From: Lichenostomus cassidix
Taxonomy: Eukaryota > Chordata > Aves > Passeriformes > Meliphagidae
Length of the DNA: 64,000 nt
NCBI GenBank assembly: GCA_008360975.2
Contig: CM039210.1
Coordinates: forward strand, 13,208,293 to 13,272,292
Direction: 5' to 3'
The notes under the pieces were generated by a model that had not been told where the DNA came from, searched no databases, and saw only the letters and a program-made list of their open reading frames with translations. The position numbers and the translations under genes were made by a program. This document shows positions 10,876-22,064 of this stretch, one piece after another; the stretch's first letter is position 1, and every line of letters starts with the position of its first letter.

Positions 10876-11141
10876 TGTGGCAGCACAGACTCTTTCCCAC
10901 GGGAACTTTTATCTTCTTCTTCTATGTTTTCTAAATAAAGTTTCATGTTATTGAAAGCGGCTTTTGGACACAGGTGCTCAAACGCCTGGGCCAATCAATC
11001 TCTGGGGGGTGGATGATTGTTGGCCAATCCGAATATCCTTTTCACGTGTATATAAATCTGGTAATTATTTTAAAAAAGTAGTCTTTTAGCACTCTCTGAC
11101 GACTCGGAACTCTTCACTCCGCTATCAGTCAAACAGCGACA
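10876..11141 (+). mobile_element. Solo LTR of the provirus-D family (266 bp), TSD GGCTAA
   Basis: It starts TGTGGCAGCACAGAC and ends AAACAGCGACA, like the LTRs of provirus D (29514-29776) but diverged. GGCTAA lies at 10870-10875 and 11142-11147. A TATA-like GTATATAAATC is near 11040. Confidence 0.85.
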
Positions 11142-11250
11142 GGCTAAGGTACAGGGACTGAAAAGTACAGGGAATGGGAAAGGGTACAAAATGTATAAAA
11201 AGGGTATAAAAAGAGTATAAAGAGAAAGGACAAAAAACCATCAGGCATCA

Positions 11251-11735
11251 TTTCCCCCATTTTTTAGAGACTAACAAGACTTTACCTTGTCTAGTCTCTA
11301 AACTACATTACACTACTTACAGTACTAGTTTACATAACTAGCTATACTAAAAATAATAACTACAATTACAACTATTATAAATGTTTCTTTTACCCAGGCC
11401 CAGTCTGGTAACCATGAAGTGAGGGTGTGGAAGATATGGTCAAATTTTAAGGTGTAATTTTTGGAACTCACTTCATACAGAATTTGAATCCCCTTCCAAA
11501 CTTCTTCCAAACCTTTCTAATTTTAAATGGCCAGTTACCACATCAATCTAGAGGTGGCAACTGGGTGCAGATCCAGCAATTGCTCATATTAAGAGCTCTG
11601 GATATATTTTGGATCACAGCATTGTGCAACTTTTGCCTGAGCCTTGAGTCATGGTTACCAATTGGGCAAACAACAGACATGTAAAGAACAATTTAAACTA
11701 CATAATCTTGTTTTGCATCAGTCTCTGTTTTGATG
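11251..11735 (-). pseudogene. env: env-tail remnant and PPT of provirus C
   Basis: Next to the 3' LTR the minus strand shows a polypurine tract (11251-11265, read as AAAAAATGGGGGAAA). Upstream, an open stretch (11325-11510) encodes a tryptophan-rich membrane-proximal segment (TSWLPDWAWVKE) followed by a valine/isoleucine-rich membrane span. It is homologous to the Env end of provirus B near 23300-23400. The rest of env between integrase and this point is deleted or too decayed to read. Confidence 0.6.
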
Positions 11736-11738
11736 GTC

Positions 11739-12643
11739 TCAGGGGCAGAAGCTTTCTTCATTCTGGAGTAGTGGATTCATGGTCTTTTCCCAGCAACTTT
11801 TCCCAGAAGTGAGGGTGGTCAGCAAAACTTGGAATGGTCTCTTCCACTTAGCTTGGAAGGGGTCGCTGGTCCACCATTTGATGAAGACCCAGTTTCCGGG
11901 CTGAAATAAGTTAGAAGGGGTGTCCAATCCTATAGCTTTGGACAGCACGACGAATCTCTCTGGAGCTTCTGCAAAGTGGAGCTTAAGGCTGTTAAGTATT
12001 TCTGTAAATCAACTTTTCCCCTCATGTGAATTTCCCCTGGAATGTGTGGAACTTGATATGGTTTGCCATATAGGTTTTCATAGGGACTTATATTGCCCCT
12101 CCACCTTGGTTGCATGTGGACCCTCAGTAAGGCTATAGGCAAAGCCTGAACCCATGCCATGGATGTTTCTTGACAGATCTTACCAATCTGGGCCTTGAGG
12201 GTTCCATTCATATGTTCAACTTTGCCACTTGCTTGGGGCCTGTATGGTGTGTGCAAGTCCCAAGTAAGTCCCAGAATCCTGGTAACTTCTCTGATCAACG
12301 TTGCAACAAAATGTGGTCCCCTATCTGATGACATTCTCAAAGGAACCCCAAACCTTGGAATTATATGGTTGAGCAAGGCTTTCACTACTTCGTTTGCTGC
12401 ATTGGTGCGACAGGGATAAGCTTCAGGCCATTCACTGAACATATCAACCAATACCTGTACATATTCGTATCTTTCCTTATGTGACATTTCAGCAAAATCT
12501 ATTTGCCAGTAATCTCCTGGGAGATACCCTGCCTTGGTCACTCCTAACACTACTCTCTTGCTTGTGTCAGGGTTGTTTTTGCAACAGGTTTCACACTTGC
12601 TTGTTATAGATTGCACAATATCAGTCATTCCTCTCCTTATCAC
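11739..12643 (-). pseudogene. pol: Integrase of provirus C, one frameshift
   Basis: The frame at 11930-12643 holds the CETCCKN zinc-binding pair and the catalytic triad in WQIDFAEM, SSDRGPHF and GKVEHMNG. The C-terminal domain continues in a second frame at 11739-11948 (PGNWVFIKWW). All three acidic residues are kept despite the age of the element. The start of the N-terminal zinc domain is damaged around 12644-12715. Confidence 0.8.
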
Positions 12644-12715
12644 TACTTTCTTCAGATGTTTTAAAAGGTTTTCTGTTCCCCAGTGTGTACTTTCATGTTC
12701 CCTCTGTGCTATATC

Positions 12716-13760
12716 TCAAAGGATCAGGGGTGGGACTACAACCTGGCCTATCGGTGCAACAGCCCACCTACCCTCCTTAATTTCAGCCTTAAGAAATTCA
12801 ATTAACTTTTGGTCGTTCTGATCACATTTTGGAGTAAACCCTGTCAGATCTACTTCTTTCTGTGGCACCACTGCAAATATGCCTTTTTCTGCTATCTCTC
12901 TTGCCATTTCATCAGCAAAGTGATTTCCCACTTCAGGAGTTGTCTTCCACTTTTGATGACTTTTGCAGTGCATGACAGCTACTTCTGTAGGCTTCCAGGT
13001 GCTCTGCAGGAGTGCAAGGATTTGTTTTGCATGCTTAATGCCATCACCTTGAGCAGTCTGCAGGCCACGTTCTTCCTCGATAGCTCCATGGGCATGAACA
13101 ACACTGAAGGCATATTTGGAATCAGTCCATATGTTTATACTGTCTTTCCTTCGCTCAGTTCTAGAGCTCTGGTCAGTGCGACCAGTTCCCAATGTGGCTT
13201 TTTCAGAGGCACATCCTTCAGGTCTGGTCTGCTGGAATAAGTCTTTTGTATTGTCTGCAAACAGTCATGCTCAGGCAGGTCATTAAGTAATGCGGATAAC
13301 AAAACCATTGCAGGGTTTACAACAGATGTTGTTTTTAGGGTTTTATCATCTTGTTCCAAAAACACAAACTGGTATTTGAGCATTCTGCTAGGGGATAACC
13401 AGTGTCCCCCCTTTTGCTCCAGCACAGAGATCATGGCGTGGGGTACATACATGACAATGTGCTGCCCAAGGGTGAATTTATGAGGCTCTTGTTGACGACA
13501 GTTGCTGCCACGGCTTTCAGACATCCTGGCCACACTTCGCTAGCATTGTCTAGCTGTTTTGAGAAACAGGCCACAGCTCTTTGCTGGTCCTTAAGGTGCT
13601 GTGCCAGTACCCCTAGAGCAACATTTTGCTGCTCGTATGTAAAAAGTCCAAAGAGCTTAGGTCTGGCAGCCCCAGATCTGAAGCAGACATTAAAGAATGT
13701 TTTAGTTGTTTAAATGCAGCTTTTGCTTTCTCTGTCCAGTTGATGGCTCCTTTCTCATCT
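12716..13760 (-). pseudogene. pol: RT connection and RNase H of provirus C (part left of provirus B)
   Basis: The minus-strand frames read RT thumb (13613-13760), RT connection (13135-13533, KFTLGQHIVMYV) and RNase H (12716-13192, WTDSKYAFSVVHAHGAI, CKSHQKW). The RNase H start is shortened: the sequence jumps from the RT end to the segment after the first catalytic aspartate, so the TDGS motif is missing. A shift separates the two main frames. This continues the RT of 24685-25180. Confidence 0.8.
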
Positions 13761-13764
13761 GCCT

Positions 13765-14223
13765 TGAGAAAGATATGGTCAAATAGAAAACCCAAATCTA
13801 TTTGCACTTCAATCATCCTTGTTTCTCTGAGCTTTTGCCCCCCTTCCACGGCCCCGGTCCGAGCTGAGGGCTGAACTCTTGATTCAAATTCAAATTGTAG
13901 GTGACAGCTCTGGCCTGATGGCTTATCAGCTAAACATGCATTTGAAACCAGCACAGAAGCCTTCACCCTGGAGGGGTCTTTGGGGGTCTCCAAAGACCAC
14001 CACGACATATTAATGACTTCCAAGAAATGATTTGTATAACTACTATCCTGAAGAATGTAAAGAATATTCATGAATTTTACCTATAACACTGTGTCTTTGG
14101 GGGTACTGAGGTGTGTGTGTTTGGTTGAAACAATTCCCCCACACCCGGTGCATCGAATAAAGCAAATACCCACTTCTCTGACTTGGTCTCTGAAGTGTCT
14201 CTGGGCTCGATTGGGGCGAATCA
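13765..14223 (+). repeat. 5' LTR of provirus B
   Basis: It starts TGAGAAAGATATGG and ends GGGGCGAATCA. AAT (14224-14226) separates it from the PBS. AATAAAGC near 14156 is a candidate polyadenylation signal. A long minus-strand frame here is fortuitous, as it runs across the junction with provirus C. Confidence 0.9.
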
Positions 14224-14226
14224 AAT

Positions 14227-14246
14227 TGGCACCTCCAGATGGGACC
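14227..14246 (+). promoter_or_regulatory. Primer-binding site of provirus B
   Basis: TGGCACCTCCAGATGGGACC starts three bases after the LTR. It resembles the PBS of provirus A with one extra base. The best tRNA match by eye is of the tRNA-Arg type, but the assignment is weak. Confidence 0.6.
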
Positions 14247-15092
14247 CTTACTCTGCTTGGCTGCCAGATCCAAAGGTAAGCAGACCTCCCAGTCGCGACC
14301 CCGAATTTTCAGGGGGAGCTCAGCTGTCCTTTGGCTCACGGCGGGAGTAGACTAAGGACCATCTGCACCAAATTATGGTATTTGCTACTTTTAAAATAAA
14401 TGCCTGCAGGTCCAGGGTGCTAGTCCCCGAGGGTGGGTTGAAACTGGGTCTCCTGAAATTAGTCCCGGGCAAGGGGTTCAACCCCGCTGTCAGGAAAAGG
14501 TACTTTTAAAGAGTTAGACCCCCAGGGTTGGACCCCGCTATAGTGAAAAGTACCTTTAAGGGGGTTGGACCCTACTGTATTACACTACCATACTGCGATT
14601 TTTGTTCTGTCTGTCCTTATTTTGTTACTGTGTTACTGTGTCATTATTTTGTTACTGTGTGAGTGTGAATGAATGAGACGTGTCTATCTGCGTTTCCGTT
14701 CTCTGGCGACAGAAACAGTCAGAGAAAAAGCAAAGCGAGTGGTAAAGAGTGAATGAGTATAAATCATGTATAAACCGTTGGTTTGGAGTATATGGAGTGG
14801 GACAGATTGTATTATTGGAGGGGAAAGACTGAATTGAGAACACCCAGACCCCCTACACCATTCTAATACAGCTCCATGTGATTTCCTTTTGAAATCTTGT
14901 GTTTAGTGTGGAAACTGGACTTTTGTGTGCTTGTAATTGAAGGAATAGAATAAGGGGAGAAGTGACAGAGAGTAGCGTGACTTTGTGGCTGGTTCCCCAG
15001 ATCTGAGGGGTTTTGAGAGGAAAAGTCAGAGGAGACGTGCAGGAAAGTGTGTGTGGAAGGAAGAAGAGAGGGAGAATAGACAAAAGGAGGCC
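14247..15092 (+). other. 5' leader of provirus B with imperfect tandem repeats
   Basis: The leader of about 850 bp has two to three imperfect copies of a 45-50 bp unit (14473-14585) built on ACCCCGCT and AAAAGTACCTTTAA words. A stretch rich in TTTTGTTACTGTGT repeats follows (14610-14665). Leaders carry packaging and translation signals, so repeated hairpins here could serve those roles. No gene is seen. Confidence 0.6.
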
Positions 15093-16616
15093 ATGGGATC
15101 ATCAGAAAGCAAGGAAACACCCCAAAAAAGTCTGTTTGGATGTGTGTTAGCACATTGGAAACAACTAGGAGGGTTCTCTGGAGGAACTATGAAAAAAAGC
15201 ACCCTAATTAAATATTGTAACCAGTGGTGGCCACTGTACAAATTAGATGATGGTGAAAAGTGGCCAGAAAATGGAACTTTAAACTATAACACCCTACTAC
15301 AACTAATGTTATTTTTAAGGAGGGCAAACAAATGGGATGAGACCTCTTACGCTGATTGCTTTTTCACTTTAAGACGTAAACCAAAATGGCAGAAACAATG
15401 TGGTATTAATTTAGCACCTCAGGACTCGATGGTCCTTGTATTGGAAAAAGAGGCAAAAGGGAAAAGCCGCATGATAAGGTGCTGTTCATCTTGCAGCATC
15501 GGACAGCGGTATTTAAAGCTCAAAGCTGAGAGAGACCAGGATCCCTTAGAAACCCAGGAGTTGATAAACTGCAATGGTGACACCCTAACATCAGGGGCAA
15601 CATCCCCCAGGTCCTCAACATCCCCGGAGGATAATGAGGATGAAGGGACAAGTGAAGCGAGCTCAGGAATATCATCCAGAACTAGAAGCAAGGCCCTTGT
15701 AAAAGAAAAACTAATAGCACCACTCAGACAAGTGGTAGGGCCAGACAGGGGAATAACAAAAGTTAAAACACCATTCACAGCTTTGGATTTAGATACCTGG
15801 AGGGAGGCAGCCAGGCTGTATAGAGAAGACCCAGAAAAGGTAGCAAAGAGGTTTGAATTAATTGTTAGAAATCAAGATATTGATTGGAAGGACATAGATT
15901 TAATGCTATCAGAATTAACTGAAACAGAAAAGGCAGCAGTAGTATCTGCAGCAAGAACACATGTGCAGGGACAGATAGCTACTGGAATATTACATGGGAA
16001 TGTAGATAACATCTTTCCTATTTCAAATCTGCAGTGGGATGCGAACAATACACAAATGTATCCATTTTTGGTTAAATACAGAAAATTAGTACACTGGGGA
16101 CTGCTAAATGCCATTCCTAAAACCATCAATTGGTCCTTATTATTCAATATTCACCAAGAGACCACTGAGTCCCCAGGCTCATTTATAGAAAGACTGAGGA
16201 ATAATATGAGAAAACACACTACACTGGACCCAGCCTCTGAAGCCGGGCAACAACAGTTAATATCTTTGTTGATGGGTCAGTCAGCACCAGATATACGCAG
16301 AAAGTTGCAAAAGATTAAGGGATCAGATAGCCGAGACTTAGAAAAACTCTTAGCAGAAGCATGGGAAGTATATAAGAACAGAAAACAGGCCGTCATGGTA
16401 GCAGTGGCACAGGCTGAGGAGCCAAACACCCCCAGGGGCAGGAGAAGGCCCCCACCTAGGGGGCAAAGACGGCAACGCCCAGGCTGTGACCAGTGCCTGT
16501 CCTGTGGGGAGTTCAGGCATTGGAAGCGGAATTGTCCTAACCGTGCTGCGATTGTGCAAACGCAATCATCAGCACCACCAGAACCAGTGACTGTAGCACA
16601 GCTGCATACAGAATGA
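15093..16616 (+). CDS. gag: gag polyprotein of provirus B, open frame (507 codons)
   Basis: The ATG at 15093 gives MGSSESKE, a myristoylation signal, which is why I prefer it to upstream in-frame codons. Matrix shows FGCVLAHWK and WWPLYKL. A proline/serine-rich middle and then capsid follow (APLRQVVGP near residue 210, major homology-like QETTESPGSFIERLR near residue 355). Nucleocapsid has a single zinc knuckle CLSCGEFRHWKRNC near residue 470. The length is typical of gammaretroviral Gag, and no stop interrupts it, in contrast to provirus A. The TGA at 16614-16616 is followed by protease in the same frame, so pol expression would need stop-codon readthrough. Confidence 0.85.
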   Translation: MGSSESKETPQKSLFGCVLAHWKQLGGFSGGTMKKSTLIKYCNQWWPLYKLDDGEKWPENGTLNYNTLLQLMLFLRRANKWDETSYADCFFTLRRKPKWQKQCGINLAPQDSMVLVLEKEAKGKSRMIRCCSSCSIGQRYLKLKAERDQDPLETQELINCNGDTLTSGATSPRSSTSPEDNEDEGTSEASSGISSRTRSKALVKEKLIAPLRQVVGPDRGITKVKTPFTALDLDTWREAARLYREDPEKVAKRFELIVRNQDIDWKDIDLMLSELTETEKAAVVSAARTHVQGQIATGILHGNVDNIFPISNLQWDANNTQMYPFLVKYRKLVHWGLLNAIPKTINWSLLFNIHQETTESPGSFIERLRNNMRKHTTLDPASEAGQQQLISLLMGQSAPDIRRKLQKIKGSDSRDLEKLLAEAWEVYKNRKQAVMVAVAQAEEPNTPRGRRRPPPRGQRRQRPGCDQCLSCGEFRHWKRNCPNRAAIVQTQSSAPPEPVTVAQLHTE

Positions 16617-16680
16617 CGGGGACCGGCAGGTCCCTCCCTAGCAGACCCGCTGGTTAAAATTAAGCTAGGGGAACGGGAGG
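16611..16680 (+). promoter_or_regulatory. Candidate gag/pol readthrough signal of provirus B (UGA CGG)
   Basis: The gag stop TGA is followed by CGG, a context known to leak in some viral genes. A GGGACC/GGTCCC hairpin (16619-16624, 16629-16634) lies directly downstream. A second inverted repeat, CCCTAGC/GCTAGGG, lies at 16636-16642 and 16674-16680. Gag and protease share one frame. The arrangement is consistent with readthrough but is not proof. Confidence 0.5.
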
Positions 16681-18772
16681 TGGAGTTTTTGGTGGATACT
16701 GGAGCCACATTCTCAGTCCTGAATCAAACTTTGAGTCCTATAAGCAGTAATTACATCCAAGTTATTGGGGCCACGGGGAAAACTGAAAATGCCTACTTTT
16801 TGAGACCTTTAAAATTTACACTAGCAAGAAAATGGGAATACACCAATTTTTATATCTTCCAAATTCACCAAAACCCCTATTAGGCAGAGATCTACTAACC
16901 TGGTTAGAAGCAAAAATAGAATTCACAGAACAAGGAATGAGACTACAGGTCCCTGAAGAAAAATTAATTATGGCTTTAAGCCTAGCAAATATCCCTGAAA
17001 AAGAAGAAATACCCATAGATAGTGAAATAACCGATCAAGTGCTCCCCTTGGTATGGGATGTCAAAATTCCAGGAAGATCAAAACAGGCTTCCCCAGTGGT
17101 TATTGAACTGCTGGAAGGAGTGCAGCCAGTATCAGTAAAACAATATCCACTAAGGCATGAAGCACGGGTAGGAATAGAACCAATTGCTAAATTTATTGAT
17201 CAAGGGTTGTTGAGAGAATGTAGGTCTGCCTACAATACCCCAATTCTACCAGCGCAAAAGCCAAATGGAAGTTACAGATTAGTACAGGACCTGAGGGCAA
17301 TAAATGCAATAACAAAAACACTACATCCTGTAGTGTCTAACCCTTACACCTTGCTTACAAAATTGCAAAGTGACTGGGTGTGGTTTTCAGTTTTAGATTT
17401 AAAAGATGCTTTCTTTTGTCTGCCATTAGCTGAAAGCAGTCAGGAAATTTTTGCCTTTGAATGGGAAAACCCCAAAACAGGGAGAAAAAGCCAACTTACA
17501 TGGACTGTATTGCCACAAGGATTCAAAATAGCCCCACGATATTTGGAGATCAATTAGCTAAAGAACTGGAAGGCTGGACGCCGCCCCTTGGGGAAGGTAC
17601 ACTTCTGCAGTATGTTGATGACCTACTAATAGCAACAAGGACTCGTGAAGACTGCAAGAACTGGACTGTAAGCCTTTTAAATTTTCTGGGACTAAGTGGA
17701 TATAGGGTCTCTCCTGAGAAGGCTCAGTTGGTCCTCCAGAAAGTTACATATCTGGGATATGAATTGGCAGGAGGAGAGAGAGCCTTGGGAAACAACAGGA
17801 AGGAGGCAATCTGTCAAATGCCCTGGCCAACTACAATCAAAGAACTGAAAACCTTTCTGGGCATGACAGGATGGTGTAGGTTGTGGATCCCTCATTATGG
17901 GTTAATTGTGAAACCCCTGTACCTGCTCCTAAAGGAAACCAAGGGGACCTACCTATGTTGGACACCAGAGACTAATAATGCATTTGTAACTCTGAAACGT
18001 GAGCTAATGCAAGCCCCAGCACTGGGTATACCAGATATCACTAAAACTTTTCTGTTGTTCTCACATGAGAGGCAAGGACTGACGTTGGGACTTTTGGCAC
18101 AGAAGCTGGGACCCTACAAAAGGCCAGTGGCTTATTTCTCCAAGCAATTGGATGTGGTCAGCCGAGGATGGCCCGCCTGCCCGTGTGCAGTGGCAGCTGT
18201 GATCCTGAACATAGAAGAAGCCCGCAAGTTCACAATGAGCCAGAAGGTAACTGTTTTTGTCTCTCATACAGTGTCAGCAGTGCTCACGCAGAAAGGAAAT
18301 CACTGGTTAACCCCATCTCGCTTTCTCAAATATCAAGCTGCCCTAGCAGAATCAGAGGATGTGAGTATCCAGGTAACCAACATCTTAAATCCAGCAGCTT
18401 ACCTCCAGGGCAGAGCTACCGAAGAACCTGTACAACATGACTGCATTGAAACCATGGAGGCAGTTTACTCCAGCCGCCCAGACCTGAAGGACTCTCCGCT
18501 AGAAGATGCGGAAAACTGGTTCACTGATGGAAGCAGTTATGTCAGAGATGGTAAGCGCCTTGCTGGGTATGCAGTTACAACCACAGATGCTGTCATTGAA
18601 GCAAAACCGTTACCTGTGGGGACATCTGCTCAAAAGGCTGAGATAATAGCTCTAACTTGAGCCTTGGCACTAGCCGAAGGAAAGCCTGTCAACATTTGGA
18701 CTGATTCAAGGTATGCGTTTGGCGTAGTACACGCTCCCGAGGCTATCTGGAAGGAGAGGGGTTATTTAACCT
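16617..18772 (+). pseudogene. pol: Protease, RT and start of RNase H of provirus B, with frameshifts
   Basis: Protease has LVDTGATFS near 16686. A shift near 16830 moves the frame to 16832-17557, and another near 17530 moves it to 17461-18660. RT has SVLDLKDAFFCLP, LPQGFKI and the intact active site YVDD at 17611-17622. RNase H opens with FTDGSSYV near 18522; a TGA at 18658-18660 interrupts it (probably from CGA), and reading resumes with WTDSRYAFGVVH. At 18773 a solo LTR is inserted. Only two indels and a few stops separate this from an open gene, in keeping with its modest age. Confidence 0.85.
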
Positions 18773-19044
18773 TGTGGCTAGCACAGACCTTTCCCATGGG
18801 AACTTTTTCTCTTTTCTTCCTGTGTTTTATAAACAAAGATAAAGTTTGGATGTTATTAAAAACAGTTTCTCGGATGTGGACAGTTCAGGCCTGGCCAATC
18901 AGGCCTAGGGGGAGGCTTTGAACTGACCAATCCAGGTGACCTTTGAAAAGTCTATATAAGATGGAATTAAATAATAAAATCTTCTTCTGGATGCCACCTT
19001 TTGAACCCGGACCTTCTTATTCTACTAGCGGCTCAACAGCGACA
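18773..19044 (+). mobile_element. Solo LTR of the provirus-D family (272 bp) in RNase H of provirus B
   Basis: It starts TGTGGCTAGCACAGAC and ends CTCAACAGCGACA, matching the LTRs of provirus D. The flanks TAACCT (18767-18772) and TCACCT (19045-19050) agree at five of six bases. A TATA-like CTATATAAG is near 18951 and AATAAAATC near 18972. Confidence 0.85.
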
Positions 19045-19307
19045 TCACCTCACAGAAGAAAGAAGTCAAGCATGCTACTGGTATCTTACAATTGCTAGAA
19101 GCAGTGCTGAAACCTTCAAAAGTGGCTATAATGCATTGTAAAGGGCACTCCCAGGGGAACACCATCCCTGAACTGGGAAATGCTATGGCAGACAAAACAG
19201 CAAAGGCAGTGGCTGGTATGGTTCAAATACAAGCCCTAGCTCTAATACCTTCTAGCATCCTTATGGGTGAGAAACCACTACCATATGACACTGATGATTT
19301 GAATTGG
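19045..19307 (+). pseudogene. pol: RNase H C-terminal part of provirus B
   Basis: After the solo LTR the RNase H frame resumes: KVAIMHCKGH near 19120-19150, then GNAMADKTAKAVAG containing the last catalytic aspartate. It ends at an ERVL-type LTR whose target ATTGG is at 19303-19307. Reading then continues at 20611. Confidence 0.75.
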
Positions 19308-20610
19308 TGTGGTGGTTTTGATTGGCCCAAAATATCAGTAAAGTATTTTTAACATCTAGGAGAAATTTGGACCCCTCAGAAGCCATTGTGGTAGGCCTGG
19401 GGAGGTGTCTGAGGGGTGGGGTGTGGCACAAAGATGGCTCTTGTGTGTCCTGAGTGAAAGTTCTGGAAGTTTTTACATCAAGTCCAGCAGAGCCAATCTC
19501 TGATGGCTCTGAACGTGATGGACATGCTACCGGCCAAGTTTGGGCCAATTGGAGGTGCTGGTTACACCTCTGTGAAAACATATTTAAGAAGAAATCAAAA
19601 CAAAGCAGGCATGCACTTCTTTCACTTCTTTGTAGTTGGAGGAGGAGGAGGTGGAGGTGAAAATATGTGAGGGAGAACAGCACGGAGATTGCCAAGGTCA
19701 GTGAAGAAGGTGGGGGAGGAGGGGCTCCAGTGCTCCCGGCACGGGAGCTGAAAACTTTCTGCTAGCCATGGTGAAAGCTATGGGGGAGCAAGAAGTTTCT
19801 CCTGCAGCCCATGGAGTCCATAAGGATGCAGAAATTAACCCACAGCTCACTCCAGAGGAGCAGGTGGATGCCTGGAAAAGACTGTGAACTAGTGGGAGTC
19901 TCATCTAAGAGTTAAAACTGCAAAAAGCCTTGACTGGGAGAGAAAGGCCTTGCTCCTGGGATGGAAGCAGCCTGGCCTTGGCTCAGGAGAGTCTGCACAA
20001 CACCTTATGGACAAAAGAACTCATGTTGCGGCAGAATTTCGGGTGGGATGTTGCTCGTGAGATTGGACCCACGCCAAAGAAGTTCCCAGAGGACTGTCTC
20101 TTGTGGGAAGGACCCCCTGGCTAAGTAGAGAACCTCTTTTCCTGGTTGGCTGACCAGAGAACCCCTCAACCTGCCCCCGTCTGTGTTGCTGGTTTGGAAA
20201 GAGGGAAGGGGGGGGGTGAGTGCAGAGACTGCCTCTTAAGAGGGTGGGGGTGAGAGCAGAAAAAAACTGCCTGATGAGAAAGAAAAATAAGTAGAAATAG
20301 AGAGTATTTGTAGTAGAAGAATTGTTGTGATGAGTAAATTTGAGAATCTGCTCTGTGGACTGAGAAGAGACCCCTCACCCTGCCCCCTACCCGGCTTGTT
20401 GATTGTAAAGGAGGAAAGGGGGTGAATACTATAGGTTCGTAAGAGGGAGGGGGGAGTGAACAAAAACTGTATGAAAAGTTTATTTTTGCCTGCATTTATC
20501 CTCCAACTCTGTTAGGTAATTAAAACACTTTTTTGCAACTTTAAGCTTGGAGCCTGGTTGCCCTCTTTTCGTGCGTCCTCCTGGCAATGTCCTATCTCAA
20601 ACCCATGACA
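19308..20610 (+). mobile_element. ERVL-type solo LTR (1303 bp), TSD ATTGG
   Basis: Ends are TGTGGTGGTTTTGATTGG and AAACCCATGACA, with ATTGG repeated at 19303-19307 and 20611-20615. The 5-bp duplication and the large LTR fit class III ERVs. The same family is at 20697, 28524/37407 and 56774. A TATA-like CATATTTAAG lies near 19578 and ATTAAA near 20520. Confidence 0.85.
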
Positions 20611-20696
20611 ATTGGATACAAAAAGAGAAAGGACAAATAGGAGCAGATGGGTGGGCTAGAATAGAGGATCTCCTGGTCATACCCAGTGTGGTGGTT
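20611..20696 (+). pseudogene. pol: RNase H-integrase linker of provirus B
   Basis: This 86-bp piece is stranded between two ERVL LTRs. It reads as the linker (GADGWARIEDLLVIP), matching the GW and LVIP words of provirus A near 5650-5690, and continues in frame at 22065. Confidence 0.75.
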
Positions 20697-22064
20697 TTGA
20701 TTGGCTCAAAACATCAGTAAAGTATTTTTAACATCTAGGAGAAATTTGGACCCCTCAGAAGCTGTTGTGGTAGGCCTGAAAAAGTGTCTGAGGGGTGGGG
20801 AGTGGCACAAAGATGGCTCTTGTGTGTCCTGAGTGAAAGTTCTGGAAGTTTTTACATCAAGTCGAGCAGAGCCAATCTCTGATGGCTCTGAAAGTGATGG
20901 ACATGCTACCGGCCAAGTTTGGGCCAATTGGAGGTGCTGGTTACGCCTCTGTGAAAACATATTTAAGGAGAAATCAAAACAAAGCAGGCACGTGCTTTTT
21001 TCACTTCTTTGTAGTTGGAGGAGGTGGAGGTGAAAATATGTGAGGGAGAACAGCATGGAGATTGCCAAGGTCAGTGAAGAAGGTGGGGGAGGAGGGGCTC
21101 CAGTGCTCCCGGCACGGGAGCTGAAAACTCTCTGCTAGCCATGGTGAAGGCCATGGGGGAGCAGGAGGTCCCCCTGCAGCCCATGGAGTCCACAAGGATG
21201 CAGAAATCCACTCACAGCCCATGCCAGAGGAGCAGGTGGATGCCTGGAGAGAGCTGTGATCCGGTTTAGAGTCTCGAAAGAGTTAAAGCTACCGAGGCCT
21301 TGCAAAAGAAGGAAAGGCCTTGCTCCTGGGATGGAAGCAGCCTGGCCTTGGCTCCGGAGAGTCTGCACTTTATGGGCAAAAGGACTCATATTGCAGCAGA
21401 ATTTGGATGGGATGTTGCTTGTGAGATTGGACCCACGCCAAAGAAGTTCTCAGAGGACTGTCTTTCGTGGGAGGGACCCCTAGCTAAGTAGAGGACCCCT
21501 TTACTTGATTGGGCTGACCAGAGAACCCCCCTCAACCTGCCCCCTGTCTGTGTTGCTGGTTTGGAAAGAGGGAAAGGGGAGTGAGTGGAGAGATTGCTTC
21601 TTAAGAGGGTGGGGGTGAGAGCAGAAAAACTGCCTGATGAGAAAGAAAAATAAGTAGAAATAAAGAGTATTTGTAGTAGAAGAATTGTGGTGATTAATAG
21701 ATTTATGAATCTGCTCTGTAGACTAAGAAAAGACCCCACACCCTGCCCCCTACCTGGGCTTTTTGATTATAAAAGAAGAAAAGGAATGAATACTATAAGT
21801 TCGTAAGGGGGGGGGTGAACCAAAACTGTATGAAAAGTTTATTTTTGCCTTGCATTTATTCTCCAACTCTGTTAGGTAATTAAATCACTTTCTGCAACTA
21901 AAAGATGGAGCCTGTTTGCCCTTTTTCTTTTTCTGTGCGTCCTCCTACCAACCAGTGTCCTATCTCATTTGACTCACAAGACTGATGTGTATTTTTATAG
22001 TTTTTTTTTTCTGTAGCAAGAGAGAGCTGGAGTGTCAGCGTTTAGTCAAAGTCAAACCCTGGCA
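20697..22064 (+). mobile_element. Second ERVL-type solo LTR (1368 bp) in pol of provirus B, TSD CCCAG
   Basis: It is about 95 percent like the copy at 19308 by eye but has its own target CCCAG (20692-20696, 22065-22069), so it is an independent insertion and not a tandem duplication. Its last 100 bases include a segment absent from the first copy, with the 3' terminus CCCTGGCA. Confidence 0.85.

Larger units (their letters stand above)
9873..11250 (-). repeat. 3' LTR of provirus C, interrupted by two solo LTRs
   Basis: It aligns with the 5' LTR at 26692-27144 once the insertions 10043-10632 and 10876-11141 and their duplications are removed. It has 58 extra bases bounded by ATGTT direct repeats (10745-10749, 10803-10807) that the other LTR lacks. 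These contain a perfect 8-bp inverted repeat, GAGGCTCC/GGAGCCTC. Confidence 0.8.

Noticed and set aside
13613..14071. Apparent 152-codon minus-strand gene
   Set aside because: It runs from provirus C RT into the provirus B LTR across the integration point; only the C part (13613-13760) is coding in origin.
19308..22064. Tandem duplication of a 1.3-kb unit
   Set aside because: Each copy has its own target duplication and 86 bases of provirus B pol lie between them, so they are separate LTR insertions.
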